Assembly (NCBI RefSeq): GCF_014205215.1
Contig: NZ_JACHNC010000001.1
Coordinates: 5,638,501 to 5,702,500, forward strand
Reading direction: 5' to 3'
From: Actinoplanes lobatus
GTDB lineage: Bacteria > Actinomycetota > Actinomycetes > Mycobacteriales > Micromonosporaceae
Length of the DNA stretch: 64,000 nucleotides
Of the stretch, positions 36,685-44,955 are shown piece after piece. Positions within the stretch are counted from its first letter, which is position 1, and each line of letters opens with the position of its first letter. Made by a program: the position numbers and the translations under genes. The notes below the pieces were generated by a model, which worked only from the letters and a program-made list of their open reading frames with translations, ran no database searches and was not told the DNA's origin.

Positions 36685-37884
36685 TTATGTCCGGGCCCGC
36701 GCCGGTTCCGGTGCGGGGGCGCGGCCCAGCTCGCGGACCGCCGGGATGAGCAGCAGGGCGGCGCACCCGAGGACGCCGACCAGCACCGACGAGCCGAGAA
36801 CCAGTTCCGCGCCGACGACCGCGGCGACCGGCCCGGCGAGCGCCTGACCGATCGGGAGGCTGCCGGTCGAGCCGAGCACCTCGTACGACGTCATCCGGTT
36901 CAGCATGTCCGGCGGTACCTGGGTCTGCACGCTGGTCTGCCACTGGACCGACCAGAACGCCCAGACCAGGCCGTTGACCGCGGCCGCGGCCAGCAGCAGC
37001 GGCAGATTCGCGTGCAGGGCGATGGCCAGTGGCAGCAGCACGAAGGCGAACATCGCCACGGCTCCGGCGGCGAGCGGGCGGGCGGGCCGCAGCCGGAGGG
37101 CCAGGATGCCGCCGCAGACGGTTCCGGCGCCGAGGGCGGAGTGCATCCAGCCGTACGCGGTGGCGCCCAGATCCTCGCTGACCAGGGTGGCGCCGAGCGG
37201 GATGAGCGGGCCGAACAGGAAGATGCCGTAGACGATCCAGACCAGGACCACCGACCAGATCCACCGCCGGGCGCGGAACCCGTGCCAGCCCTCCCTCAGG
37301 TCGCGGATCGTCGACGACGAGGTGCGCGGGACCTCGCCCAGTCGCAGGCCGGCCAGGCAGAGGGCGCTGATCGCGAAGGTCGCGGCGTCCACCGCGTACA
37401 CCGGACCGGGCCCGAGGAACGCGAAGATCAGGCCCGCGGCGGCGGGGCCGAGCATCTCGGCGATCGCGACCGCCGTACGGATGACGGCATTGGCCTTGTG
37501 GGGATCGCTCGCGACGAGTGGCACGATGCTGTTGACGCCGGGCTGGAACATCGCGGCGGCCGCGCCGCTGACCGCCGCGCAGGCGATCAGCAGGCCCAGC
37601 GACGGGGTGCCGGTGAAGAAGGCGACCGCGACGACGCTCTGGGCGACGATCCGCACCAGGTCGGCGCCGAGCATCAGCGGCCGGGCGCCGAACCGGTCCG
37701 CGAACACCCCGCCGAACAGGATGGACCCGAGCATCGGCAGCATCCAGGCGGCGAGCACCAGCCCGACCCCGGTGGCGCCGTGGATCCGCCCGACCGCCAG
37801 CGCGGCCGCCACCGTGAGCATCGCGTCGCCGAAGACGGAGACGGCCCGGGCGACGAAGTAACGGGTGAATCCGGTGGTCCACAT
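36685..37884 (-). CDS. MFS transporter
   Basis: 399 residues with 12 helices. It resembles the enterobactin-exporter-like (MFS_3) group, with FADRFGARPLMLGADLVRI at the loop between helices 2 and 3 and NAVIRTAVAIAEMLGPA in helix 5. Such pumps export drugs or siderophores. The MarR gene directly upstream, and an operator-like repeat overlapping its stop codon, suggest drug-responsive control. ATG 37884. Confidence 0.9.
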   Translation of the reverse strand: MWTTGFTRYFVARAVSVFGDAMLTVAAALAVGRIHGATGVGLVLAAWMLPMLGSILFGGVFADRFGARPLMLGADLVRIVAQSVVAVAFFTGTPSLGLLIACAAVSGAAAAMFQPGVNSIVPLVASDPHKANAVIRTAVAIAEMLGPAAAGLIFAFLGPGPVYAVDAATFAISALCLAGLRLGEVPRTSSSTIRDLREGWHGFRARRWIWSVVLVWIVYGIFLFGPLIPLGATLVSEDLGATAYGWMHSALGAGTVCGGILALRLRPARPLAAGAVAMFAFVLLPLAIALHANLPLLLAAAAVNGLVWAFWSVQWQTSVQTQVPPDMLNRMTSYEVLGSTGSLPIGQALAGPVAAVVGAELVLGSSVLVGVLGCAALLLIPAVRELGRAPAPEPARART

Positions 37885-37915
37885 CCGTCGATCTTTGCTC
37901 GATCGACCCCGATGG

Positions 37916-37930
37916 GTAAAGTTTATTTAC
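37916..37930. promoter_or_regulatory. AT-rich palindrome between marR-like and MFS genes
   Basis: GTAAAGTTTATTTAC has 5-bp arms GTAAA and TTTAC around GTTTA and overlaps the MarR stop codon, 32 bp before the MFS start. It is markedly AT-rich against its surroundings. MarR proteins bind palindromes of this kind; control of the pump is an inference. Confidence 0.5.
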
Positions 37931-38393
37931 TATTTGTGAGGGGCGGCACCAGCTTGGCGGTGATGTCGCGCAGCCGGGCGACGTCCTCGGCGGTCAGGTG
38001 GTCGAAGACCAGGCGGCGCACCTCGGCCACGTGGCCCGGCGCGGCCGCCCGCAGCGCCGCCATCCCGGCCTCGGTGAGCTGCGCGATCTGGCCGCGTTTG
38101 TCGCTCGGGCAGGCCTGCCGCAGCACCCAGCCGCGCTGTTCGAGATTGCTGACCGCGTGCGACAGCCGGGTCGTGGTGGTCCCGGTCAGCCGGGCCAGCC
38201 GGGTCATCCGCATGGCCCGGCCCGGCTCGGCGCTGAGCGTGGCCAGAATCTGGTAGTAGGCGTGCGGAATGCCGGCGTCCTGGCGCAACTGCTGGTCCAG
38301 GGCGGTGGGCAGCATCATCAGCACCTGCGCCAGGTTGATCCAGGCCTCCGGCTCGGCGCCGGTCAGCCACCGTACGGGTGAGGCGTCGGTCAC
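37923..38393 (-). CDS. MarR-family regulator
   Basis: 156 residues with a winged helix: MRMTRLARLTGTTTTRLSHA and VSNLEQRGWVLRQACPSDKRG (recognition helix and D-x-R wing, about residues 62-100). GTG 38393 has GAGGAGG upstream. It precedes the MFS gene by 38 bp and probably represses it until a ligand binds. Confidence 0.9.
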   Translation of the reverse strand: MTDASPVRWLTGAEPEAWINLAQVLMMLPTALDQQLRQDAGIPHAYYQILATLSAEPGRAMRMTRLARLTGTTTTRLSHAVSNLEQRGWVLRQACPSDKRGQIAQLTEAGMAALRAAAPGHVAEVRRLVFDHLTAEDVARLRDITAKLVPPLTNSK

Positions 38394-38414
38394 CGGCTCA
38401 TCCTCCTCGATCTC

Positions 38415-38882
38415 CTAGCGCACCGGCGCGAGCAGGTGGGCGTTCACGTCCCGGACCAGATCGCCCAGGCCCGGGTGCTCGACCACGGTCACTCCGCCGT
38501 CCTCCAGGATGCGTACACCCTCGCAGTCGGCGAACAGCGACGGCTCGCGCAACGCCAGCACGACCCGGCCGATCCCGGCGGTCAGGATCAGATGCGTGCA
38601 CGAGGTGGGCCGGGACCGGCGGGTCGTGCACGGCTCCAGCGAGCTGTACATGGTGGCGCCGGCCAGATCGAGGTCGCGGCGGTCGGCCAGCTTGGCGAGA
38701 GCCGCCTCCTCGGCGTGGTACGCCGGGTGCACCTCGCCGGTGTAGCCGGTGGCCAGCGCCGTGCCGTGCCGGTCGACGACGACGGCGCCGACCGCGTAGT
38801 GGCTCGGCGACGGGGGAGAGAGCCGGGAGAGGTCGATCGCGGTGGTCAGCCAGCGCCGGTCGACGTCGTAGGTGAAGGCCAT
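38415..38882 (-). CDS. Cytidine/dCMP deaminase-fold protein (RibD deaminase-like)
   Basis: 155 residues with the complete zinc signature: HAEEAAL (His-Ala-Glu) and SSLEPCTTRRSRPTSC (P-C-x8-C), the spacing usual for pyrimidine deaminases of riboflavin biosynthesis. There is no reductase domain. The upstream neighbour is GTP cyclohydrolase II, whose product (diaminohydroxyphosphoribosylaminopyrimidine) is the RibD substrate, so the two likely act in succession. ATG 38882. Confidence 0.88.
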   Translation of the reverse strand: MAFTYDVDRRWLTTAIDLSRLSPPSPSHYAVGAVVVDRHGTALATGYTGEVHPAYHAEEAALAKLADRRDLDLAGATMYSSLEPCTTRRSRPTSCTHLILTAGIGRVVLALREPSLFADCEGVRILEDGGVTVVEHPGLGDLVRDVNAHLLAPVR

Positions 38883-38961
38883 GCGGGGGTCCCTTCGGCG
38901 AGGGGTGGCGACGTCTCATCGGCGCGCCGCCGCCCGGATCGACGATTCCGGCCGGTCCGGA

Positions 38962-39606
38962 TCAGCCGGCCAGCGGCAGGTCGATGGTGTGGTGGGTGTG
39001 CGCGACCTTGGCCGACAGGTAGCGGGCGTTGGCCTCGGAGAGGTGCACCCCGGTCGGGATCAGGTCGGCCACCTCCACACCGAGGGCGTCCAGTTGAGCG
39101 GCCTTGTCCGGATTGTTGCTCAGCAGCCGGATCCGGCCGGCGCCCAGCGCGGTCAGCATCTGCGCGGCCGGGGTGTAGTCCCGCTCGTCCTCGCCGTGGC
39201 CCAGCGCCAGATTCGCCTGGTAGGTGTCGAGGCCGGTGTCCTGGAGGGCGTAGGCGTCGAGCTTCGCGTACAGCCCGATGCCGCGGCCCTCCTGGCGCAG
39301 GTAGAGCAGGAAGCCGCCGGCCTCGCTGATCCGCTCGGCGGCCTCGCGCAACTGTGGGCCGCAGTCGCAGCGTTCGGAGCCGAAGACGTCGCCGGTCAGG
39401 CACTCGCTGTGCGGGCGGACCAGGGGCGCCCCGCCGCCGGCGATCGCGGCGCGCCAGTCGCCCAGGCCCAGCGCCAGGTGCTCGCGGCCGTCGGACAGGC
39501 CGTGGAAGGTGAACACCTCGGCCGTGGTGGCGTAGCCGTCCGGGAACCGCAGGGGCACCGTCACCCGGGTACGAATCCGCGCCGCGGTCGTCGTCGTCAC
39601 CGTCAT
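38962..39606 (-). CDS. ribA: GTP cyclohydrolase II
   Basis: 214 residues. The zinc site is CLTGDVFGSERCDCG (three Cys) and the catalytic loop is YLRQEGRGIGLYAKL, with NNPDKAAQLDALGVEV near the end. It opens GTP to the pyrimidine precursor of riboflavin. No DHBP synthase domain is fused and no other rib genes are near, so this may be a second, specialised copy used for a flavin-related or deazapurine-type product. ATG 39606 has GGAGG at 6-nt spacing; the longer frame to 39669 is not needed. Confidence 0.93.
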   Translation of the reverse strand: MTVTTTTAARIRTRVTVPLRFPDGYATTAEVFTFHGLSDGREHLALGLGDWRAAIAGGGAPLVRPHSECLTGDVFGSERCDCGPQLREAAERISEAGGFLLYLRQEGRGIGLYAKLDAYALQDTGLDTYQANLALGHGEDERDYTPAAQMLTALGAGRIRLLSNNPDKAAQLDALGVEVADLIPTGVHLSEANARYLSAKVAHTHHTIDLPLAG

Positions 39607-39616
39607 GCCCGCCTCC

Positions 39617-39676
39617 GAAGTTGTTGAAGTTTCACATACGAGCATCCGCGCCAGATGTTGAAAGATCAATAACTTC
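39617..39676. promoter_or_regulatory. Inverted repeat in the ribA/kinase divergent promoter
   Basis: GAAGTTGTTGA (39617-39627) and TCAATAACTTC (39666-39676) are complementary at 10 of 11 positions and lie 11 bp upstream of ribA, on both sides of an AT-rich stretch. This could be an operator or the stem of a leader hairpin; it does not resemble the FMN riboswitch. Confidence 0.45.
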
Positions 39677-39703
39677 GCCTGTGGTTCCGGTCACCCGCGT
39701 ACC

Positions 39704-40414
39704 GTGACTCCGGTGGAGGTCCTCCGTGGTGGCCGCCTGACCGCCGGGGTGGTGCGGATCGGCGACACGGTGCGGCGTCCCGCCTCGCCCGCGTCGGCGT
39801 TCACCGCCACCCTGCTGGCGCACCTGGCCGCGGCCGGTTTCGACGGCGCGCCGCGCCATCTGGGGCGCGATGATCTGGGCCGCGACATCCTGACGTTCCT
39901 GCCGGGCGAGGTGCCCGCCAAGTGGCGCGCCCACGACGACGGGCAGGTGGCCGCGGCGGCGGCGCTGATGCGGCGGATGCACGACGCGAGCCGGGATCTG
40001 GCCGGCGACGGGCGGGTGGTCTGCCATCACGATCCGGGGCCGAACAACACCGTCTTCCGGGACGGGCGGCCGGTCGCGTTCATCGACTTCGACTTCGCCG
40101 CGCCCGGCGACCCGCTCGAGGACCTCGGCTATCTGGCCTGGTCGTGGTGCATCTCGTCGAAGCCCGAGCGCGGGGACGCGGCGCGCCAGGCCGGCCAGGT
40201 CCGGGTGCTGGCCGACGCCTACGGGCTGACCGCGGCCCGGCGGCGCGACCTGCCCGGCGCCGTCGAGCAGCGGCTGGAACGCAACGAGCGGTTCTGGGAG
40301 CAGGCGCCGGCGGTGACCGCCGGGCCGTCGCCGGCCGAGTGCCTGGCGTGGACCCGGCGTGAGAAGGCCTTCGTGCGGCGCTTCCGCGACGTGTTCGCGG
40401 CGGCTATGCGCTAG
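39704..40414 (+). CDS. APH-like phosphotransferase
   Basis: 236 residues with the catalytic loop VCHHDPGPNNTVF and metal-binding AFIDFDFAAPGDPLEDLGYLA, the H-x-D-x4-N and D-F-D signatures of aminoglycoside/choline kinases. The N-terminal nucleotide lobe is short. The substrate cannot be read. GTG 39704 is the first in-frame start after the divergent promoter. Its stop overlaps the convergent gene by 11 bp. Confidence 0.85.
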   Translation: MTPVEVLRGGRLTAGVVRIGDTVRRPASPASAFTATLLAHLAAAGFDGAPRHLGRDDLGRDILTFLPGEVPAKWRAHDDGQVAAAAALMRRMHDASRDLAGDGRVVCHHDPGPNNTVFRDGRPVAFIDFDFAAPGDPLEDLGYLAWSWCISSKPERGDAARQAGQVRVLADAYGLTAARRRDLPGAVEQRLERNERFWEQAPAVTAGPSPAECLAWTRREKAFVRRFRDVFAAAMR

Positions 40415-41591
40415 TTCCGGTACGGGTCGCGGGCGTCTCGGCCGGGGTGTAGGCGGCGTGTACGGCGTCCGCGCCCGCCGTGTGGGCCCGCTCCGCCTCG
40501 TCGCCGCTCACCGGCACGCGCTCCTCACCGACCGTCGGCTCCGGTTTGGGCCGCCCGTGGTGGGTGTCCCAGACGTCCCGGGCCAGGATCTGCACGATGC
40601 CGGCCACCGGGATGGCCAGCAGCGCGCCGAGGATCCCGGCCAGCTCCACCCCGAGGAGGATCGCCACCAGCACGGTGAGCGGGTTGAGCCGCACCGTCCG
40701 GGCGAAGACGACCGGCTGCAGCAGGTGGTTCTCCAACTGCTGGTACAGCACGAAGAACACCAGCACGACGATCCCGGCGGTGGTCGACTGGGTGAACGCC
40801 GCGAGGCTCGCCACGACGGCCCCCAGGGTGGCGCCGACCAGCGGGATCAGGTCGACGACGCCGACGAACAGGGCGATCAGGCCGGCGTACGGAACATCCA
40901 TGATCAGCAGGGTGACGAAGGTGAGCGCGCCGCAGACGAAACTGATCAGCAGGTTGCCGGTGAGGTAGCCGGTGACCGTCCTGGCGCAGTCGTGCCCGAC
41001 CCGGCGGATGTGCTCGGCCCGGCGCTCCGGGAAGAGGGCCAGGAACCCGTCAACGACCTTCGGCGCCTCCAGCACCATGAGGTAGGAGAGCACGAAGATG
41101 GTGACGACGCCGGCCACCCCGGTGGCCACCGAACCGAGGAGAGCGATGGTCGGCGCGCCCAGGCCGGCGGCGTAGTCACGGATCCGGTCGGCGTTGTTCT
41201 CGGCGTACTCCATCAGATGGAACCGCTCGACCAGGCCGCCGACCGGACCGCGGCCCGCCCGCAGATCGTCGGCGATCTGCGGGAAGTTCGTGATCAACTG
41301 GGCGCCCTCCCGGGCCAGCGGCACCACGAACAGCGTGATCAGACCGCCGAGCAGGGCGAACGCCGCGAGGAACACCAGCAGGGTGGCCAGCCAGCGCCGG
41401 CCGAACGCACCGCGCCGGGTCACCCAGCCGACCGCCGGGTGCAGCGCCACCGCGAACAACGCCGCGATCAGGATCCAGGTCAGGACCTGGCGGGTGTGGT
41501 AGGCCAGCAGCAGCACCGCCGCGGTGGCCAGCACGATCCCGATGACGACGAGCGTACGGCGCGCGACCACCGCCGTGTCAGTTTGCCCCAT
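40404..41591 (-). CDS. AI-2E family (PerM-like) membrane permease
   Basis: 395 residues with about eight helices in the family pattern: two N-terminal helices, a soluble helical segment (NFPQIADDLRAGRGPVGGL), then GLIALFVGVVDLIPLVGATL and YQQLENHLLQPVVFARTVRL, the two diagnostic stretches of this family. The hydrophilic Thr/Glu/Ala C-terminus is disordered. Members export signals or exchange Na+/H+; the role here is open. ATG 41591 is preferred over 41615. Confidence 0.9.
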   Translation of the reverse strand: MGQTDTAVVARRTLVVIGIVLATAAVLLLAYHTRQVLTWILIAALFAVALHPAVGWVTRRGAFGRRWLATLLVFLAAFALLGGLITLFVVPLAREGAQLITNFPQIADDLRAGRGPVGGLVERFHLMEYAENNADRIRDYAAGLGAPTIALLGSVATGVAGVVTIFVLSYLMVLEAPKVVDGFLALFPERRAEHIRRVGHDCARTVTGYLTGNLLISFVCGALTFVTLLIMDVPYAGLIALFVGVVDLIPLVGATLGAVVASLAAFTQSTTAGIVVLVFFVLYQQLENHLLQPVVFARTVRLNPLTVLVAILLGVELAGILGALLAIPVAGIVQILARDVWDTHHGRPKPEPTVGEERVPVSGDEAERAHTAGADAVHAAYTPAETPATRTGTSA

Positions 41592-41672
41592 GCTCGCGGT
41601 GTACCCGGGCCTCACCAGGGCAAACGGGACCGAGCCGGGTTCCGGGCAGGGTGCTGCGCTACGGTGACGGCC

Positions 41673-42302
41673 ATGCCGCGGCGATCACCAGGGAGCTACC
41701 GTGTCGGGATCGCCCGGCGGGAGGCGATCCTCGAGGCGGCCGTCCGGCATTTCGCCAAAGGCGGCTACCACCGGACCGCGATGGCGCGGATCGCCGCCGA
41801 CGTCGGCATCACCGAGGGCGGGCTGCTGCACCACTTCCCGTCCAAGAAGCATCTGCTGCTCGCCGTCGTCGAACGCCGGATCCTCACCGCGGCCCGCTGG
41901 CTCGACGAGGTCGACCCCGGCGCCACCGGGGCCGGGGTGCTGCGCCGGCTCGTCGAGATCACCGGGCGGCAGCTCGAGGAACCCGGGCTGATCGAACTGT
42001 TCGTGCTGGTCTCGGCGGAGGCCGCGGACACCTCCAGCCCGGCGCACCGGCTGTTCGCCGAGCGCTACGACGACGCCGTCGACAGCCTCGCGGCCCGGCT
42101 GCGGCGAGCGGTCGACAGTGGCGAGTTCCGGGCGGACACCGACTGCACGGCCATCGCCCGGGAGTGCATCGCGGTCAGCGACGGCCTGCAACTGCAATGG
42201 GTGCTCAGCGGCGGAACCCTCGACCTGACGGTGGCCGTCCGCGCCCACCTGGAGCGGGTCGCCCGCGCCGTCACCACGGACGGCAGCGGCCTCGGCGACT
42301 GA
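41673..42302 (+). CDS. TetR-family regulator
   Basis: 209 residues with HTH (RREAILEAAVRHFAKGGYHR and ARIAADVGITEGGLLHHFPS, residues about 13-60) and a helical ligand domain. ATG 41673 lies right before the family N-terminus. It is divergent from the AI-2E permease (81-bp gap) and about 220 bp upstream of an MFS gene; its target is not evident. Confidence 0.85.
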   Translation: MPRRSPGSYRVGIARREAILEAAVRHFAKGGYHRTAMARIAADVGITEGGLLHHFPSKKHLLLAVVERRILTAARWLDEVDPGATGAGVLRRLVEITGRQLEEPGLIELFVLVSAEAADTSSPAHRLFAERYDDAVDSLAARLRRAVDSGEFRADTDCTAIARECIAVSDGLQLQWVLSGGTLDLTVAVRAHLERVARAVTTDGSGLGD

Positions 42303-42428
42303 TCCCGGCGTATCCGGTCGATTGTCCGCCGGTCCCCTATGTACCGGCCGGGCGATCGGGGCATCCGCCGCGGCGCCGCCCCACGAATCGGTTCCGATCG
42401 GTCGAGGGGGAAGCGAAGGAGGCCACCG

Positions 42429-42524
42429 ATGTCGCCGTCCACTACTGACAGTGTGCTCATCGCTACTAATATCAAGCGGATGTGCATCGACGGGGATAAG
42501 TGGATCGCGGGAGCCGGGTCGTGA
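42429..42524 (+). CDS. 31-residue peptide translationally coupled to an MFS gene
   Basis: ATG 42429 has a full AAGGAGG at 8 nt upstream, stronger than for the MFS gene, and the 31-codon frame ends in a TGA that overlaps the MFS GTG start (GTGA). It encodes MSPSTTDSVLIATNIKRMCI and ten more residues ending IAGAGS. Tight coupling suggests a translated peptide: a leader controlling the pump, or a small product that the pump handles. A protein family is not recognised. Confidence 0.55.
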   Translation: MSPSTTDSVLIATNIKRMCIDGDKWIAGAGS

Positions 42525-43762
42525 CCGATCAAGCGGTGCGCGTCGTGGTCACGCCGGAACCCTCACCGGCCCCCGCGGACACCGGTCGCGCCTGGCGGGG
42601 ACTCGCGGTCGTCCTGGGCTCCCAGGCCTGCGCGCTGTCGGCCAACCGGATGCTGCTCATCGCCATCCCATGGCTGCTGCTGACCAGCACCGGTGACCCG
42701 GCCAAGGCCGGGCTCGTGACGCTCTGCCAGGCACTGCCGTACGTCATCGTCCAGGTCGTCGTCGGGCCATTGATCGACCGGCTCGGCGCGCGGCGGATCA
42801 GCGTCGCCGGTGACGCGATCAGTGCGGTCGCCATGATCCTGCTTGCGGCGACGCCCGGGCCGCCGCTGCTCATGGTGATGCTCTGCATGGCCTGCGTGGG
42901 CGCGGCCGACGGGCCGGCCGTCGCCGCCAAGCACACCCTGCTGCCAGGGGCCACCGAGGACGCCGGCCAGCCGATCGAGCGCGGCACCGGCATGGCGACG
43001 GTGATCGAGCGGGCCGCCACCAGCGCCGGGCCACTGGCGTCCGGAGTGCTCGTGGCGGCGTTCGGTGCCCGTACCCTCTGGGCCGTCGCCGTGCTCTTCG
43101 CCGCCGCCGCCCTGATCGGCGCCACCGGGCAGCGGGTCGCGGGCCGATCCCGTGCGGCCCGGCCGGACGGCTACCTGCGGCAGCTGCGCGACGGCGCGGG
43201 CTTCCTGCACCGCGATCGCTCGCTGCGGGCCATCGTGCTGATGTACGTCGTCACGAACTTCCTGGACCAGGCGTTCCTCACGGTGCTGCTGCCGGTGTGG
43301 GCGCACGGGCACGGCCACGGGGTCGCGTTCGTCGGCCTGCTCAGCGGCGTCTTCGGGGCGTGTGCGGTGTTCACGGCCGCGATCGCCGCCTGGATCGGCG
43401 CCCGCTTTCCACGCCGGACCGTCTTCCTGGTGGCGATCATCGTGGCCGGGGTGAGCCGGTACGTGGTGCTGGCCGCCGACGCGCCGCCCACCGTCGTGCT
43501 GCTGGTCTTCGCGGCGGCCGGGCTCGGCAGCGGCGCGGCCTGCCCGATCGTCGAGGCGGTCGAGGCCGAGCGGGTCCCCGACCACATGCGCGGCCGGGTC
43601 CGCACCCTGATCGTCGCCTGGGCGTGGGCCGGGATCCCGTTCGGCGGTCTGGCCGGCGCCGCCATGCTGACCGCGGGCCTGGCCACGGCCCTGTGGGCGT
43701 GCGGCGCCGTCTACCTGGCCGCGGTCGTCCACCCCGGACTGCGGGTGACCTGGCGCCGTTGA
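42521..43762 (+). CDS. MFS transporter
   Basis: 413 residues, 12 helices, with a hydrophilic N-terminal segment of about 25 residues. The helix 2-3 loop GPLIDRLGARRISVAGDAIS and helix 5 motif GMATVIERAATSAGPLASGV identify a drug-exporter-type MFS. Start GTG 42521 overlaps the stop of the small upstream ORF. A TetR gene follows 137 bp downstream and may belong to the same regulatory unit. Substrate unknown. Confidence 0.9.
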   Translation: MTDQAVRVVVTPEPSPAPADTGRAWRGLAVVLGSQACALSANRMLLIAIPWLLLTSTGDPAKAGLVTLCQALPYVIVQVVVGPLIDRLGARRISVAGDAISAVAMILLAATPGPPLLMVMLCMACVGAADGPAVAAKHTLLPGATEDAGQPIERGTGMATVIERAATSAGPLASGVLVAAFGARTLWAVAVLFAAAALIGATGQRVAGRSRAARPDGYLRQLRDGAGFLHRDRSLRAIVLMYVVTNFLDQAFLTVLLPVWAHGHGHGVAFVGLLSGVFGACAVFTAAIAAWIGARFPRRTVFLVAIIVAGVSRYVVLAADAPPTVVLLVFAAAGLGSGAACPIVEAVEAERVPDHMRGRVRTLIVAWAWAGIPFGGLAGAAMLTAGLATALWACGAVYLAAVVHPGLRVTWRR

Positions 43763-43865
43763 CCCCCCGTCTGCCTGGCCGCCGCTGTCCATCGGCATGC
43801 CTGGCGTCGTTGACCCCCGTCCTCCTGGCCGCCGTCTTCCGCCGGCGTCGCGCTGTTGACCCTTG

Positions 43866-43887
43866 ACGGAGTGAGTGCTCACTCCGT
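43866..43887. promoter_or_regulatory. TetR operator overlapping a core promoter
   Basis: Arms ACGGAGTGAG and CTCACTCCGT are perfect complements around TG. The repeat lies between TTGACG (43863-43868) and TACCGT (43887-43892), an 18-bp spaced promoter, and 12 bp before the ATG of the TetR gene. The transcript would start close to the ATG, so the mRNA may be nearly leaderless. Strong autoregulation site. Confidence 0.8.
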
Positions 43888-43899
43888 ACCGTCGCTGTC

Positions 43900-44517
43900 A
43901 TGACAGACGCACCCACTAGCCGGCGCCGCGCGCCGGGAATGAGCCCCGACCGACGTCGCGACATGATCGTTCAGACGGCCCTGCCGCTGATCGCCCAGCA
44001 CGGCGCCGCCGTCACCACCGCCCAGATCGCCCGGGCCGCCGGCATCGGCGAGGCCACCGTCTTCCGGGTCTTCGCCGACAAGGACGCCGTCCTCCAGGCC
44101 TGCATCGCCACCGTCCTCGACCCCACCGTGGCGCTGGAGGACCTCGGCGCCATCGACCTCACCCTCCCGCTGGCCGACCGGCTCCTCGAAGCCGCCGACG
44201 CCCTCGACGCCTACCTCGACCGGATGGGCACCGTCCTCGGCGGACTGCACGCCTCCGGCCTCCCGAACCGGCGGCCACCCGCGCCCACCGACGGCCCCTC
44301 CCGGCGCGACGACGCGCAGGCCGCCACCCGGGAGGCCGTCGTGGCACTGTTCGAACCCGACGGTGACCGGCTGCGACTGCCCACGGACGTGCTCGCCGAC
44401 GCCTACCTGCGGCTGCTGTTCGGCCGGACCGCCGGGCCCGGCCGCCCCGTCGAAAAACCGGACCGCCGGCAACTCATCGACCTGCTGCTCAACGGGGCAT
44501 TCCGCGAATCACGCTGA
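43900..44517 (+). CDS. TetR-family regulator, autoregulated
   Basis: 205 residues. HTH: RRRDMIVQTALPLIAQHGAA, then AQIARAAGIGEATVFRVFAD (residues about 20-67). A basic N-terminal tail (TSRRRAPGMSPD) precedes it. The perfect operator just upstream supports autoregulation, probably together with the preceding MFS gene. ATG 43900. Confidence 0.9.
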   Translation: MTDAPTSRRRAPGMSPDRRRDMIVQTALPLIAQHGAAVTTAQIARAAGIGEATVFRVFADKDAVLQACIATVLDPTVALEDLGAIDLTLPLADRLLEAADALDAYLDRMGTVLGGLHASGLPNRRPPAPTDGPSRRDDAQAATREAVVALFEPDGDRLRLPTDVLADAYLRLLFGRTAGPGRPVEKPDRRQLIDLLLNGAFRESR

Positions 44518-44605
44518 TCATTTCGGAAAATAGAATTGCGCGGTACGGCGACCGCTGACTATCGTCGTCCTCACAACACACCGCAACAGACTCGAGGAGC
44601 TTCCG

Positions 44606-44707
44606 ATGAACCGCTGGCAAACCGATACGATCTCGGTCGCCGTCGTCATCGAAGCCTTCGATGAGCAGGTGAACAACTTCGAATCCCAGCCCGGGAGGCG
44701 CTGCTAG
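44606..44707 (+). CDS. 33-residue leader peptide of the tRNA array (proposed attenuator)
   Basis: ATG 44606 follows CGAGGAG at good spacing. The 33 codons encode MNRWQTDTISVAVVIEAF and 15 more residues ending QPGRRC. They include cognate codons for all ten tRNAs of the array that follows: TGG, TTC, GAG, CAG, ACG, GAT, ATC, GTC, GAA and AAC, 19 of 33 codons in total. The last codons (CCGGGAGGCG, 44691-44700) are the exact complement of CGCCTCCCGG in the left part of the downstream hairpin. A ribosome at the stop would cover them and let the terminator form; one stalled earlier would leave them free to pair. Translation and regulation are inferred. Confidence 0.6.
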   Translation: MNRWQTDTISVAVVIEAFDEQVNNFESQPGRRC

Positions 44708-44730
44708 CGCCCGCGGAAGCGCCCAGCGCC

Positions 44731-44770
44731 GAAGCCGCCTCCCGGACCCGGGGAAGGCGGCTTCACTGTT
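44731..44770 (+). terminator. Terminator/attenuator hairpin before the tRNA array
   Basis: GAAGCCGCCT (44731-44740) pairs perfectly with AGGCGGCTTC (44755-44764), followed by ACTGTTTTCC. It lies 24 bp after the leader ORF and 9 bp before the first tRNA, so read-through is needed for tRNA transcription from any promoter upstream of the ORF. Its left part (44736-44745) can instead pair with the end of the leader ORF, giving two mutually exclusive structures. Confidence 0.75.
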
Positions 44771-44778
44771 TTCCACAT

Positions 44779-44852
44779 AGGGGTGTGGCGCAATTCGGTA
44801 GCGCAGCGGCCTCCAAATCCGAAGGTTGCAGGTTCGAATCCTGTCACCCCTG
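44779..44852 (+). tRNA. tRNA-Trp (CCA)
   Basis: Acceptor arms AGGGGTG and CACCCCT, D-arm GCGC/GCGC, anticodon loop CTCCAAA, and T-loop TTCGAAT are present. The anticodon stem (GCGGC with TCCGA) keeps only the three central pairs, unlike normal actinobacterial tRNA-Trp. No CCA is encoded. First gene of the array. Confidence 0.85.
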
Positions 44853-44872
44853 CTATTCGCGTTTTTTCACAA

Positions 44873-44945
44873 GCCCATCAAGCTCAGACGGCGGAGCATC
44901 CGGTTGAAGCCCGGGGGGTGCGCGGTTCGATTCCGCGGGTGGGTG
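44873..44945 (+). tRNA. tRNA-Phe (GAA)
   Basis: Acceptor GCCCATC pairs with GGTGGGT; D-stem GCTC/GAGC; anticodon stem TCCGG/CCGGG around TTGAAGC; T-stem CGCGG/CCGCG. 73 nt, no encoded CCA. Confidence 0.88.
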
Positions 44946-44955
44946 CGCACGGCAA

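Noticed and set aside
39607..39703. FMN riboswitch upstream of ribA
   Set aside because: The gap of about 97 bp is too short and lacks the conserved FMN aptamer segments; only a simple inverted repeat is present.
43759..43862. Direct repeat of TTGACCCCCGTC- and CTGGCCGCCG-like segments after the MFS gene
   Set aside because: Short, imperfect and possibly just duplicated gene-end sequence; no function can be supported.
44606..44707. Modified-peptide (RiPP or aminoacyl-tRNA ligase scaffold) precursor ending in Cys
   Set aside because: No modification, ligase or protease genes are nearby; codon content and hairpin pairing fit a leader peptide better.
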